The notes under the pieces were generated by a model that was given only the letters and a program-made list of their open reading frames with translations, did no database searches and was not told the origin of the DNA. From NCBI GenBank assembly GCA_963780175.1, contig CAWAAT010000007.1, positions 62,001 to 126,000 of the forward strand: a DNA stretch of 64,000 nt. The letters are read 5' to 3'. Origin of the DNA: Brooklawnia sp963780175. Lineage in GTDB: Bacteria; Actinomycetota; Actinomycetes; Propionibacteriales; Propionibacteriaceae. A program made the translations under genes and the position numbers. Positions 45,123-53,596 of this stretch are shown here, piece by piece (the stretch's first letter is position 1; every line of letters starts with the position of its first letter).

Positions 45123-45595
45123 GCCAGCCACCTTTCCATGCCTACCAGTTGGTGGTGCGGCAACGGGCACTCCAGGACGAGTGCGTCGATTCCCGGGCCG
45201 TAGTAGTCCCGACGCCGCGAGATCGCCGCGAAACCGGTCACGCCGTAGAGCGCCAGCGCGCCGTTGTTGTCGTGGCGCACCTCGAGCAGCATCCGGTCCG
45301 CCCCGGCTTCGCGCGCCCATTCCTGGCCCACACCTATCAGTCGGCGGGCCACGCCTCGACGGCAGCTCGCTGGTGTGACGATCACCCTGAGCAGTTCGGC
45401 CGTGTCGTCCAGCACGCTGAAGCAGGCCACGGCCTCCACCTCCCCAGCCTGTCGGCTGACCAGAACGAGGCGGTCAGTGTTGGCCAACTCGGCCTCCCAC
45501 GACTCAGCGCTCCATCGCTGCGAGCCGACGAATCCCGCTTCCTCCAGGTCGAGCAGCGCAGCCAGGTCATCCCGGTTCGCGGTCGAGACAATCAT
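45119..45595 (-). CDS. rimI: Ribosomal protein S18-alanine N-acetyltransferase RimI
   Basis: This 158-residue GNAT enzyme acetylates the N-terminus of S18 or similar proteins. The acetyl-CoA loop reads RRGVARRLIG and motif B has LEVRHDNNGALALYGVTGF, with the end strand ISRRRDYYGPGIDALVLE. In many bacteria rimI sits between tsaB and tsaD, as here. Start and stop codons overlap both neighbours by four bases. Confidence 0.93.
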   Translation of the reverse strand: MIVSTANRDDLAALLDLEEAGFVGSQRWSAESWEAELANTDRLVLVSRQAGEVEAVACFSVLDDTAELLRVIVTPASCRRGVARRLIGVGQEWAREAGADRMLLEVRHDNNGALALYGVTGFAAISRRRDYYGPGIDALVLECPLPHHQLVGMERWLA

Positions 45596-46266
45596 CGTGT
45601 CACCTGAGTCCTGGGCAGGCGGAGCCGTCCAACGGCCAGCGCTGACTTTCGCGTCCGCGGTGTTTCCGCATCCGGCTGTCGCAGGTAGGCGGGCTCCAGC
45701 CCCTCATCGGGCAGGGAATGGATGTGAGCGGCGACCAGGGCCGCGTCCAGCCGCCTGGGCGCGCCTTCGAAATACCGGTCAGCGAAAATGTCCGGGTAAA
45801 CGTCCACACCCGGGCCGCACGCGGGCAGGTCGGGTATCACTTCGGGCGGCGCAACCTCGGGGCCCTGCACCCGCCGTCCGGACGCGTCGTAGCGTGCCCA
45901 GTAGAGCTCTTTGCGTCGGGCGTCGGTGACCACCACGAAATCGCCCGGCGCCACGGCGCCCAGGGCGATGGCGTCCAGGGTTCCGAAGCCACGAACCTCG
46001 ACCCCAGCCACCAGCCCCAGGGTGCGGGCGGTGACGATTCCGATCCGCAGCCCGGTGAAAGGGCCCGGGCCGATGCCCACGGCGATCAGGTCGAGATCGC
46101 CCGGCCGCAACCCGTTGCCGGCCAACAGGTCGTCGATCAGCGGCTGCAGAACCTCGACGTGGCGACGCGAGGACTCCTCGGTGCGCGTGTCGACCGGACG
46201 GCCCTCCCGGGCCAGTCCCACATTGACCCCCGTTGCAGTGTCGATGGCCAGAGTCCAGCGCCTCAC
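45592..46266 (-). CDS. tsaB: tRNA threonylcarbamoyladenosine biosynthesis protein TsaB
   Basis: TsaB is the non-catalytic partner of TsaD in the bacterial t6A complex. The 224 residues are a degenerate ASKHA protein with TLAIDTATGVNVGLA, SRRHVEVLQPLIDDLL, the signature GIGPGPFTGLRIGIVTA and VVVTDARRKELYWARY. The start is GTG overlapping the tsaE stop. Length matches the family. Confidence 0.94.
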   Translation of the reverse strand: MRRWTLAIDTATGVNVGLAREGRPVDTRTEESSRRHVEVLQPLIDDLLAGNGLRPGDLDLIAVGIGPGPFTGLRIGIVTARTLGLVAGVEVRGFGTLDAIALGAVAPGDFVVVTDARRKELYWARYDASGRRVQGPEVAPPEVIPDLPACGPGVDVYPDIFADRYFEGAPRRLDAALVAAHIHSLPDEGLEPAYLRQPDAETPRTRKSALAVGRLRLPRTQVTR

Positions 46267-47234
46267 GATTCCTCCAACTCATCGACGAACTGCCACAGGT
46301 CGACCGACGCCCAGCGCGGGCCGACTCCTCGCATGGTCACGACGCGCGTCTCGTCGTCGGGCTCCCCACTGCGCTCGATGTCAACCTCCAGCCGCTCGGT
46401 GGCAAGTCGCTCGGCGAGCCCCGCACCCCACTCGACAAGGGTCACGGACTCCGTCATCGAGGCCTCCAGGTCAAGGTCCTCCAGTTCCGCGGGGGTGGCG
46501 AGCCGGTAGGCGTCCACGTGCACCAGTTGCGGACGCCCGGACGTGGCCGGGTGGACGCGACTCAGCACGAAGGTGGGCGACGTCACGCGGCCGGCCACCT
46601 GCAGCCCCTCCCCCAGGCCTTGGGTGAACGTGGTCTTGCCCGCGCCCAGCTCTCCGCTGGCCACGATCAGGTCACCGGCGCGCAGTACCCCGGCAAGAGC
46701 AGCCCCCAGTCGTCGCATGGACTCGGCGCTCGGCACCTCGATCCGGGCCGGCAGGGCCATGGCCAACCTCGACCGGTACTCGTCCACGTGCTCGACAACC
46801 TGGAATCCGTGGCCACCCCACCACGTGATCACGCCTGGCAGTTCGCGTCGGGCGATCAGCTGCATCCGCCGCATGCCCGCGTCCAAGGCCAGATCGACGG
46901 CCGCCCGCGCCATGGCATAAGCCACTCCGTGCTGACGGCTTTCGGGCAACACGCTTACCCGATGCAACGTGGCCGTGGGCGGATCCATGTGGGGGTCGGT
47001 CGACATGAACAGGCAGCCGATGTCGCCTGAGGGGTCGGACGCGATGATGCCCACCTGATCGACGATCCGCGACTCGATGTCCGCAACGGTGTCAGACAAG
47101 GCGTCGGCCGGTGGGTCGAGGGCTGGCCGGGCACGAAAGGCCGACATGATGATGCCCCACATGGCCGGGCCATCGCCAGACCGGGCAACACGTAGTGCGA
47201 GTCCTGCAGCCAAGTCGTCCCCCCGATTGATCAC
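46263..47234 (-). CDS. tsaE: GNAT acetyltransferase-TsaE fusion protein
   Basis: The C-terminal half (about 165-323) is TsaE, the ATPase that drives turnover of the TsaB-TsaD complex: P-loop GELGAGKTTFTQGLGEGL, TSPTFVLSRVHPA, LVHVDAYRL and LVEWGAGLAERL. The N-terminal half (1-155) is a GNAT domain (VSVLPESRQHGVAYAMARAA; WWGGHGFQVVEHV). The acetyltransferase part has no known target. GTG 47234 is eight bases after TAGACT, and this is the first gene of the operon. Confidence 0.92.
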   Translation of the reverse strand: MINRGDDLAAGLALRVARSGDGPAMWGIIMSAFRARPALDPPADALSDTVADIESRIVDQVGIIASDPSGDIGCLFMSTDPHMDPPTATLHRVSVLPESRQHGVAYAMARAAVDLALDAGMRRMQLIARRELPGVITWWGGHGFQVVEHVDEYRSRLAMALPARIEVPSAESMRRLGAALAGVLRAGDLIVASGELGAGKTTFTQGLGEGLQVAGRVTSPTFVLSRVHPATSGRPQLVHVDAYRLATPAELEDLDLEASMTESVTLVEWGAGLAERLATERLEVDIERSGEPDDETRVVTMRGVGPRWASVDLWQFVDELEES

Positions 47235-47242
47235 GGCGTGCC

Positions 47243-47248
47243 AGTCTA
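47243..47248 (-). promoter_or_regulatory. -10 box TAGACT for the t6A operon, using the helicase stop codon
   Basis: TAGACT on the minus strand ends eight bases before GTG 47234. Its first three bases are the TAG stop codon of the upstream helicase gene. Confidence 0.45.
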
Positions 47249-48655
47249 CGTGCGAGGGTTGCCACGTCCGAACCGCTGGTTGCGGCCGCGATCCTGATCG
47301 GTTCGTCCGCGCTGCTGGTCACGCTTGTTGCGCGAGCCGCCAGCGAACCCACGATGCGGCCTGCTCGGGCCACGACGTGGCTCGAGCAGGTCTTCGTAGC
47401 TGGGGTCGTCGATGGCGCCCCTGCGGGGCTGCTTGGCGCCGTACTCGTCGAGGATCTCGTCGCCGGGACGCACCCGCTGGGGCCGGGCATCCAGTCCGAT
47501 CTGGCGGGAGATCTGCTCCATGCTGCGGCGCTGACGAGGCGCGACCAGACTGACCACCCGTCCGGTCTCCCCGGCGCGGGCCGTGCGTCCAGCACGGTGC
47601 AGGTAGTCCTTGGCGTCATGGGCCATGTCGGCCTGCAGGACCAGTGAGACGTCGTCCACATGGATGCCACGGGCAGCCACATCGGTGGCAACCAGCACCG
47701 GCAGGTCGCCGCGCTTGAAAGCGTCCATCACCCGGGTTCGGGCGCCCTGACGCAGTCCGCCGTGCAACGATCCCGCCATGATGCCGCGGGCCCGCAAAGT
47801 CGCCGCCACCTTGTCAGCCTCCAGTTGAGTGCGCACGAACACAAGCGTTCGGCCCGGACGGTTGGCCACCTGGCTGACGATCTCCAGCCGGTCCGTCGGG
47901 TGCACCGTCCAGATCTGGTGGTCCATGGTCGCGACCGAAGCACCTGTGGGATCGACACCGTGTTCGACGGGGTCGCGCAGGTAACGTTCGGCCAGTCCCG
48001 CCACCTCATCGTCGAGGGTGGCGGAGAAGAGGAGATGCTGGGCCTCGGCCGGAATCCGGTCCCACAGTGCGGTGACCTCGGGAAGGAATCCCATGTCACA
48101 CATCTCATCGGCTTCGTCCAGCACTGCCACCTGCACCTGGCCCAGGTCGGCCGCACCACGCTCGCAGAGGTCGATGAGCCGGCCCGGGGTGGCGATGATG
48201 ATGTCGACGCCGCGCTCGAGAGCCTTGAGTTGGGGCGTGTAACTCATGCCTCCGGCGACCAGGATGCTGAACAGCCCGGCCTTGCGCGCCAGCGGGGCGA
48301 TGACATTGGAGATCTGCATCGCCAGTTCGCGAGTGGGACTGAGCACCACAGCTCGAGGCGCCTTGCCCTGCCGACGTTGCCCCATGAGGTGGGTGATCAA
48401 CGGCAGCGCGAAGGCCAGAGTCTTGCCCGATCCGGTCTGACCACGACCCAACAGGTCACGTCCTGCCAGCGCGTCGGGAATGGTCGCGACCTGAATGGGA
48501 AAGGGGCTGGTGATGCCCTCCGCTGCCACCGCATCCACCAGCACACCCGGCAGTCCCAGATCAGCAAAGGACGTGCCTTGCTGGGCGCGCTCCAGGATGC
48601 GCTGCTTTCGGGCCAACTCTTCTGCTCGGGGTTTGCGGGACGGGGTGTGGGCCAT
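47246..48655 (-). CDS. DEAD-box ATP-dependent RNA helicase
   Basis: The 469 residues contain the full motif set: Q-motif FPIQVATIPDALAGRD, GQTGSGKT, PTRELAMQ, TPGRLIDL, DEAD, SATLDDE, VFVRTQLEADKV, ATDVAARGIHVDDV and HRAGRTARAGETG. The C-terminal tail (about 400-469) is rich in Arg, Gly, Gln and Asp (for example RNKRDQQRGRTDQDRGRNQR), an RNA-binding RGG-like extension as in CsdA/RhlE proteins. ATG 48655 has GAAGGAG upstream. Its 5' leader holds a perfect palindrome. Confidence 0.93.
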   Translation of the reverse strand: MAHTPSRKPRAEELARKQRILERAQQGTSFADLGLPGVLVDAVAAEGITSPFPIQVATIPDALAGRDLLGRGQTGSGKTLAFALPLITHLMGQRRQGKAPRAVVLSPTRELAMQISNVIAPLARKAGLFSILVAGGMSYTPQLKALERGVDIIIATPGRLIDLCERGAADLGQVQVAVLDEADEMCDMGFLPEVTALWDRIPAEAQHLLFSATLDDEVAGLAERYLRDPVEHGVDPTGASVATMDHQIWTVHPTDRLEIVSQVANRPGRTLVFVRTQLEADKVAATLRARGIMAGSLHGGLRQGARTRVMDAFKRGDLPVLVATDVAARGIHVDDVSLVLQADMAHDAKDYLHRAGRTARAGETGRVVSLVAPRQRRSMEQISRQIGLDARPQRVRPGDEILDEYGAKQPRRGAIDDPSYEDLLEPRRGPSRPHRGFAGGSRNKRDQQRGRTDQDRGRNQRFGRGNPRT

Positions 48656-48679
48656 CAAGGCTCCTTCACAACTCAAGAC

Positions 48680-48693
48680 GGCGTTCGAACGCC
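48680..48693. repeat. Perfect palindrome in the helicase 5' leader
   Basis: GGCGTTCGAACGCC reads the same on both strands and starts four bases after the predicted transcription start. It could be a protein operator or an RNA hairpin. Confidence 0.55.
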
Positions 48694-48703
48694 AAACGTC
48701 GCA

Positions 48704-48732
48704 ATTTTACTCCGCCCTCACAGGGGTGTCCA
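48704..48732 (-). promoter_or_regulatory. Helicase promoter, TGGACA-17-TAAAAT
   Basis: On the minus strand, -35 TGGACA (48727-48732) and -10 TAAAAT (48704-48709) are 17 bases apart, the best sigma-70-type match noticed in the window. The predicted start is near 48697, giving a leader of about 42 bases. Confidence 0.65.
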
Positions 48733-48797
48733 GACAGTGTTGGCCGGGGGTTGGCAACCCCGCAACCTTCTCGTAGGGAGTTTGATGGTTCCCCCGG

Positions 48798-48803
48798 TAG
48801 ACT
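48798..48803 (+). promoter_or_regulatory. -10 box TAGACT, leaderless glycosyltransferase promoter
   Basis: TAGACT ends six bases before GTG 48810; no Shine-Dalgarno sequence is present. Confidence 0.5.
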
Positions 48804-48809
48804 CAACGT

Positions 48810-49946
48810 GTGCGTATTGCATTCGTCGTAGAGTCCTTCCTCCCCTCGGTCAATGGAGTCACCAACTCCGTGCTGAGGATGCTGGAGCACCTTCGGCGAC
48901 GCGGCCACCAGGCGATGGTGATCGCACCCAGCGACCCCCGTGGCGTGCCCGAGAGCTACGCGGGCTTCCCGGTCACGACCACGGCGTCCGTGACCTTGCC
49001 GTGGTACCCGGACATGCGCCTGTCGGCCACCTTGACCGCGCAGGTCGAGAAGCACCTCGCCGATTTCGCTCCCGACGTCGTGCACCTGGCAGCACCGGTC
49101 GTGCTCGGCTACAAGGGCGTGCTGGCAGCCGCTCGCCTGGGCGTGCCCAGCGTGGCCCTTTACCAGACCGAGGTGCCGCGCTACGCCGCCCAGTACGGCT
49201 ACTCCGCGGCCGAACCGCTGCTATGGCACCACCTGCGCAAGGTGCACAACATGGCCACCATCAACCTGGCACCGTCCACCTACACCCGGGACGAATTGAT
49301 CGATCACGGGTTCGCCAGGGTGGACGTGTGGGGACGCGGGGTCGACACCGCCCGATTCCACCCCGGCAAGCGCGACCCCGCGCTGCATCGTTCCTGGGCA
49401 CCCGAGGGCGAGGTTGTCATCGGCTACATGGGGCGGTTGGCCGCCGAGAAGCAGGTGGCAGATCTTGCGGCGCTGTCCGACCTGCCGGGAACCCGGCTGG
49501 TGATCATCGGCGACGGGCCGGTGCGTCCCGAACTCGAGTCCAGGCTCCCCCAAGCAGTCTTCGTCGGGATGAAGGGCGGCGACGACCTGCCGCGCCATCT
49601 CGCAAGCCTCGACCTCTTCGTCCATCCCGGCGAACTTGAAACCTTCGGGCAGGCCATCCAGGAGGCCCAGGCGAGCGGACTGGCCACCATCGCCCCTCGC
49701 CGTGGCGGGCCGATCGACCTCATCGATCCCTCACGCAACGGCTGGTTGTACGCGCCGGGAGACCTGGTCGACATGCGCCGTCGGGTCGCCGACCTGGTCG
49801 GCGATGACTTCAAGAGGGCCGCGTTCGGACGCGTCGCGCGCGCCAGGGTTGCCGACCGCACCTGGCCCCGGATCAGCGACCAACTGCTCGCGTACTACTC
49901 GACGGCGATCGAATTGGGAGTCAAGTCCCCCGCCAGCATTCTCTGA
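48810..49946 (+). CDS. GT4 glycosyltransferase, MgtA/PimB-like mannosyltransferase
   Basis: The 378 residues have the two-domain GT-B fold. The N-domain begins MRIAFVVESFLPSVNGVTNS and the C-domain has VIGYMGRLAAEKQVADLAAL, and the EX7E-type region FVHPGELETFGQAIQEAQA. The combination matches GDP-mannose-dependent alpha-mannosyltransferases such as MgtA, which modify glycolipids of the actinobacterial envelope. The last 52 bases overlap the convergent nnrDE gene. Confidence 0.87.
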   Translation: MRIAFVVESFLPSVNGVTNSVLRMLEHLRRRGHQAMVIAPSDPRGVPESYAGFPVTTTASVTLPWYPDMRLSATLTAQVEKHLADFAPDVVHLAAPVVLGYKGVLAAARLGVPSVALYQTEVPRYAAQYGYSAAEPLLWHHLRKVHNMATINLAPSTYTRDELIDHGFARVDVWGRGVDTARFHPGKRDPALHRSWAPEGEVVIGYMGRLAAEKQVADLAALSDLPGTRLVIIGDGPVRPELESRLPQAVFVGMKGGDDLPRHLASLDLFVHPGELETFGQAIQEAQASGLATIAPRRGGPIDLIDPSRNGWLYAPGDLVDMRRRVADLVGDDFKRAAFGRVARARVADRTWPRISDQLLAYYSTAIELGVKSPASIL

Positions 49947-51343
49947 TCGCCCACTACCGCCGCCAACCCCGCTATCACTTCGGGAAGAGCCGTGGCAACT
50001 ACTCCCGCAGGATACGGGCCGGCCTTGTGGGCTGCCGTCAGCGCCTGGACTGACGCACCCAATGCGGCAGCCTTCCAGGCCGGCAGTCCGGCGGCGAGCA
50101 GCGTCCCGCAGATCCCGGCCAACACGTCACCCGAGCCCGCCTGCGCGGTCCAGGCAGGGCCAGGAATTGCCAGGGTGATTCGTCCCGAAGGCTCGGCAAC
50201 ATACTGCGTCGAGCCCTTCAGCAGGACGGTGGTCTGCCAACGAGCGGCCGCACTGCGAGCCGCGCCGATGGGATCGTTGACGACGTCCTGCCTGCTGATA
50301 CCCAGCAGGGTCGCCAGCTCGCCGGCGTGCGGGGTGAGCAACCAGCCCGCCGGCAACCGCGCGGGCAGGTGCTCCAAGGCTTCTGCATCGATGACGGCCG
50401 GCAGGCCCGACTCCAGAATGGGGGCCAGTCGCTCCGCGCTGGATTCCTCGCCCCATCCGCAGCCGGCCATCCAGGCCTGGACGCGTCCCGGCCCCAGGGT
50501 CACCGAGGGCAGCCGGTGCGAGATCACCTCGGCGGGCCGGGAGGGACCGGTGAACCGCACCATACCTGCGCCGGAGTAGACCGCCCCCGTGGCCGACAGG
50601 ACGGCAGCGCCCGGGAAACCCTGCGAACCGGCGTCAATGCCCAAGACCCCACGGGAGTACTTGTCGGCGTAAGGGGTGGGCCACGGCCACCACCGGGCGA
50701 CGTCAACCCGCTGCATCTGGTTGATGTCGGAGTCGGGCATCCGCAGGCCGATATCGGCAACCTCCACCTCACCGCAGAAGCTGGCGGCCGGCTGCGCCAC
50801 GTGGCAGAGCTTGGGGGCGGCGAAGGTGACGGTCCGGGTGGCCTGCATGCAGGATTCCGGGCGATGATGATCGTCGGCAGCCAGTCCCGAGGGCAGATCG
50901 ACGGAGAGCACCGGGATGGCGAGGGTCTGGCACGCCTCAGCGAACCACTCGACGCGGCGGGGTAGTCCGGCGCGTCCGCCGATGCCGGTCATCGCGTCGA
51001 TCACCAGTGAGACATCTGGCAGGACGCGCAACACCGCCAGCTCGTCCAGGGTCCGGATGCCCACCTGGCGGGTGGCGACCAAACCGCCCGGGTGGCCATG
51101 GCCTGAGATCAGCCAGAGGGAAACCTGCCGTCCCGCCCGAGCCAGGAAACGGGCAGCGTAGAGACCATCCCCGCCGTTGTTGCCCGGTCCGACTGCCACC
51201 AGGATGGGTCCGCTGGTAGACATCTGCAGGGCCTGAAGGGCGACCTTCTCGGCAGCAATCTGCATCAGGTTGGCGTCGGGATGCCTCTGCTGGTACTGCC
51301 GCTCGGCCGCGCGAACCTGCTCGACACTGTGGATACCGATCAC
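49895..51343 (-). CDS. nnrDE: Bifunctional NAD(P)H-hydrate epimerase/dehydratase
   Basis: This enzyme repairs hydrated NADH and NADPH. The N-terminal epimerase domain (about 1-205) has LVAVGPGNNGGDGLYAARFL and the catalytic Asp in LVIDAMTGIGGR; the C-terminal ADP-dependent dehydratase (ribokinase-like, about 215-482) has LLTPHAGELATLLG and AQAGSGDVLAGICGTLLA. GTG/ATG context overlaps the acpS stop. The 3' end runs 52 bases into the opposing glycosyltransferase gene. Confidence 0.93.
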   Translation of the reverse strand: MIGIHSVEQVRAAERQYQQRHPDANLMQIAAEKVALQALQMSTSGPILVAVGPGNNGGDGLYAARFLARAGRQVSLWLISGHGHPGGLVATRQVGIRTLDELAVLRVLPDVSLVIDAMTGIGGRAGLPRRVEWFAEACQTLAIPVLSVDLPSGLAADDHHRPESCMQATRTVTFAAPKLCHVAQPAASFCGEVEVADIGLRMPDSDINQMQRVDVARWWPWPTPYADKYSRGVLGIDAGSQGFPGAAVLSATGAVYSGAGMVRFTGPSRPAEVISHRLPSVTLGPGRVQAWMAGCGWGEESSAERLAPILESGLPAVIDAEALEHLPARLPAGWLLTPHAGELATLLGISRQDVVNDPIGAARSAAARWQTTVLLKGSTQYVAEPSGRITLAIPGPAWTAQAGSGDVLAGICGTLLAAGLPAWKAAALGASVQALTAAHKAGPYPAGVVATALPEVIAGLAAVVGDQRMLAGDLTPNSIAVE

Positions 51344-51714
51344 GATTCCCCCTCACAGACGACGAATGCGGTTGCCAAGCCCGCGTCGTGACTCAACGAC
51401 ACCCGGATGCTGACGACTCCCAGCGCAGTGGCTCTGGCCGCCACGGTACCGCTCACCAGGAATTCTGGCTGACCGTAGGTCGAGGTGGTCACCTCCGCGT
51501 CCAGCCAGGACAGTCCGCCGGGTGAGCCCAGCGCCTTGGCCAAGGCCTCCTTGGCCGCGAACCGGGCTGCCAGCGACTCCACTCGCCGAGGGGTGCCCTC
51601 CGGTGTCCGCGTCTCGGCCGCGGTGAACAGCTTGTCGATCAAACCAGGGCGACGATTCAGCATCGCCTCCACCCGGTCGACCCGGCAGATGTCCACCCCG
51701 ACCCCGACGATCAC
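51340..51714 (-). CDS. acpS: Holo-[acyl-carrier-protein] synthase
   Basis: AcpS moves phosphopantetheine from CoA to acyl carrier protein. The 124 residues have the signatures VGVGVDICRVDRVEAML (metal Asp) and LAARFAAKEALAKALG. The C-terminal strand VSLSHDAGLATAFVV is typical. It overlaps glmS and nnrDE by four bases each. CoA made by the nearby coaA product is its substrate. Confidence 0.95.
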   Translation of the reverse strand: MIVGVGVDICRVDRVEAMLNRRPGLIDKLFTAAETRTPEGTPRRVESLAARFAAKEALAKALGSPGGLSWLDAEVTTSTYGQPEFLVSGTVAARATALGVVSIRVSLSHDAGLATAFVVCEGES

Positions 51715-53558
51715 TCGACGGTCACCGACTTGGCCAGGTTTCGGGGCTGATCGACGTCGTGACCCAGCGTGGTGGCCAACTCGCAGGCGAACAACTGCAA
51801 CGGAACCGTCGCGAGCAGGGGTTGCAGCAGCGTCGATACCCTGGGCAGCCGGATGATCTCGTCCGCGTACGGCTCCACCTCGGAGTCACCCTCCTCCGCC
51901 AGGACGATGGTCCGCGCACCACGGGCCCGCACCTCCTGGATGTTGCTGATGACCTTGTCGTGCAATTGGTCGCGACCCTGGGGCGGGACGATCACGAAGA
52001 CCGGCATCCCCGGTTCGATGATCGCGATCGGGCCATGCTTCAACTCCCCCGCGGCGAACCCCTCGGCGTGCTGGTAGGCGATCTCCTTGAGCTTCAACGC
52101 GCCTTCGAGGGCCACCGGGAATCCGACGTGGCGTCCCAGGAAGATGAAGTCGTTCTCGTGAGCCATCTCACGGGCAAGTTCGTAGACGCGCTCGGCCGAA
52201 TCCAGCAGTTGCTGGATCATCTGCGGCACACGTTCCAACTCACTGGTGACCAGTCGGATCTCGTCGGAGAACTTCATGCCCCGCACCTGGGCGAGGTAGA
52301 GGCCGAGCAGGTAGCAGGCAGCGACCTGCGTGAGGAACCCCTTGGTGGACGCCACTCCGATCTCGGGACCCGCGTGGGTGTAGATCACCGCGTCGGACTC
52401 GCGCGGGATGGTCGCCCCGTTGGTGTTGCAGATGGCGATGACCTTGGCGCCCTGCACGCGGGCATGACGGATCGCCATCAGGGTGTCGGCGGTCTCTCCG
52501 GACTGACTGATCGTCACGCACAGGGTCTGCGGATCGATGATCGGGTCGCGGTACCGGAACTCCGAGGCCACCTCCACCTCGCAGGGCACCCGCGTCCAGT
52601 GCTCGATGGCGTATTTCGCGACCATTCCGGCGTAGTAGGCGGTGCCGCAGGCCACGATGACGATCTTGTTGACGCGGCGCAGATCCTCGGGAGATATGCC
52701 GCGCATCTCGTCCAGCATCAGTTCGCCGCGATCGTTGTAACGTCCCAGCAGCGTGTCTGCCACGGCCTTAGGCTGTTCAAAGATCTCCTTGCGCATGAAC
52801 CAGTCGAAGCCGCCCTTCTCCGCCGCGGAGGTGTCCCAGTCGACGTGGTAGCGCTGCGTCTGGGCCGGGGAGCCATCGAAGTTGACGGCAGTGATCGTGT
52901 CCGGGGTGATCAGAACGGCCTGGTCCTGCCCCAGTTCCACGACCTCGCGGGTGTGAGCAATGAAGGCCAGCACGTCGGAGGCGACGAAGTTCTCGCCGCT
53001 GCCGACCCCCACCACCAGCGGCGAGTTCCGCCGCGCGGCGACCACCTGATCGGGCTGCTGCGCGTCGATGGCGACCAGGGTGAACGCGCCCTGCAACAGA
53101 TTGGCCACCGAACACATCGCCGCCAACAGACCAGGATGCGTCCTGAGTTCTCGTGAGAGCAGGTGGGCGGCGACTTCCGAATCAGTTTCCGACCTGAACT
53201 CCACGCCTGACTCGGCCAGTTCGGCGCGCAACTGGGCGAAGTTCTCGATGATTCCGTTATGGACGATGGCCACCCGGTTGTCGGCGGAGGCGTGCGGGTG
53301 CGCGTTGGCATCATTGGGTGCGCCGTGGGTGGCCCAGCGGGTGTGGCCGATTCCTTGATGGGACGCCGGAAGAGGCTGGGCCTCGAGTTCGATCTCCAGA
53401 TTGGCCAGCTTGCCGGCCTTCTTGGCGAGGACGAGTCGGCCGTCCGCCACCAGGGCGATGCCGGCCGAGTCGTACCCTCGGTACTCCATCCGACGAAGCC
53501 CGGAGATGATGACATCTTGGGCGTCCTGGGGGCCGGTGTAACCAATGATTCCGCACAT
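51711..53558 (-). CDS. glmS: Glutamine-fructose-6-phosphate aminotransferase
   Basis: GlmS makes glucosamine-6-phosphate for the cell wall. The 615 residues start MCGIIGYTG with the catalytic Cys2 of the class II amidotransferase domain (1 to about 230) and RRMEYRGYDSAGIAL. The isomerase half has two SIS domains (CGTAYYAGMVAKYAIE; ISQSGETADTLMAIR; GRHVGFPVALEGALKLKEI) and ends KSVTVE. ATG 53558 is seven bases from TAGACT. No glmS ribozyme precedes it. First gene of glmS-acpS-nnrDE. Confidence 0.97.
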   Translation of the reverse strand: MCGIIGYTGPQDAQDVIISGLRRMEYRGYDSAGIALVADGRLVLAKKAGKLANLEIELEAQPLPASHQGIGHTRWATHGAPNDANAHPHASADNRVAIVHNGIIENFAQLRAELAESGVEFRSETDSEVAAHLLSRELRTHPGLLAAMCSVANLLQGAFTLVAIDAQQPDQVVAARRNSPLVVGVGSGENFVASDVLAFIAHTREVVELGQDQAVLITPDTITAVNFDGSPAQTQRYHVDWDTSAAEKGGFDWFMRKEIFEQPKAVADTLLGRYNDRGELMLDEMRGISPEDLRRVNKIVIVACGTAYYAGMVAKYAIEHWTRVPCEVEVASEFRYRDPIIDPQTLCVTISQSGETADTLMAIRHARVQGAKVIAICNTNGATIPRESDAVIYTHAGPEIGVASTKGFLTQVAACYLLGLYLAQVRGMKFSDEIRLVTSELERVPQMIQQLLDSAERVYELAREMAHENDFIFLGRHVGFPVALEGALKLKEIAYQHAEGFAAGELKHGPIAIIEPGMPVFVIVPPQGRDQLHDKVISNIQEVRARGARTIVLAEEGDSEVEPYADEIIRLPRVSTLLQPLLATVPLQLFACELATTLGHDVDQPRNLAKSVTVE

Positions 53559-53565
53559 GCGCTCG

Positions 53566-53571
53566 AGTCTA
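53566..53571 (-). promoter_or_regulatory. -10 box TAGACT, leaderless glmS promoter
   Basis: The minus strand reads TAGACT, seven bases, ATG 53558. The divergent coaA box starts 13 bases away. Confidence 0.5.
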
Positions 53572-53584
53572 CGGACCCTCCCGC

Positions 53585-53590
53585 TAGGCT
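53585..53590 (+). promoter_or_regulatory. -10 box TAGGCT for the coaA transcript
   Basis: TAGGCT ends six bases before ATG 53597, the same geometry as leaderless genes, but this ATG opens a short upstream frame rather than coaA itself. Confidence 0.5.
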
Positions 53591-53596
53591 TGCACA

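Noticed and set aside
47660..49639. 659-codon plus-strand open frame spanning the helicase and glycosyltransferase genes
   Set aside because: It runs antisense to one gene and out of frame in the next; codon use and protein composition are not gene-like.
51759..53156. 465-codon plus-strand frame opposite glmS
   Set aside because: Antisense shadow of glmS; no signal, motif or ribosome-binding site.
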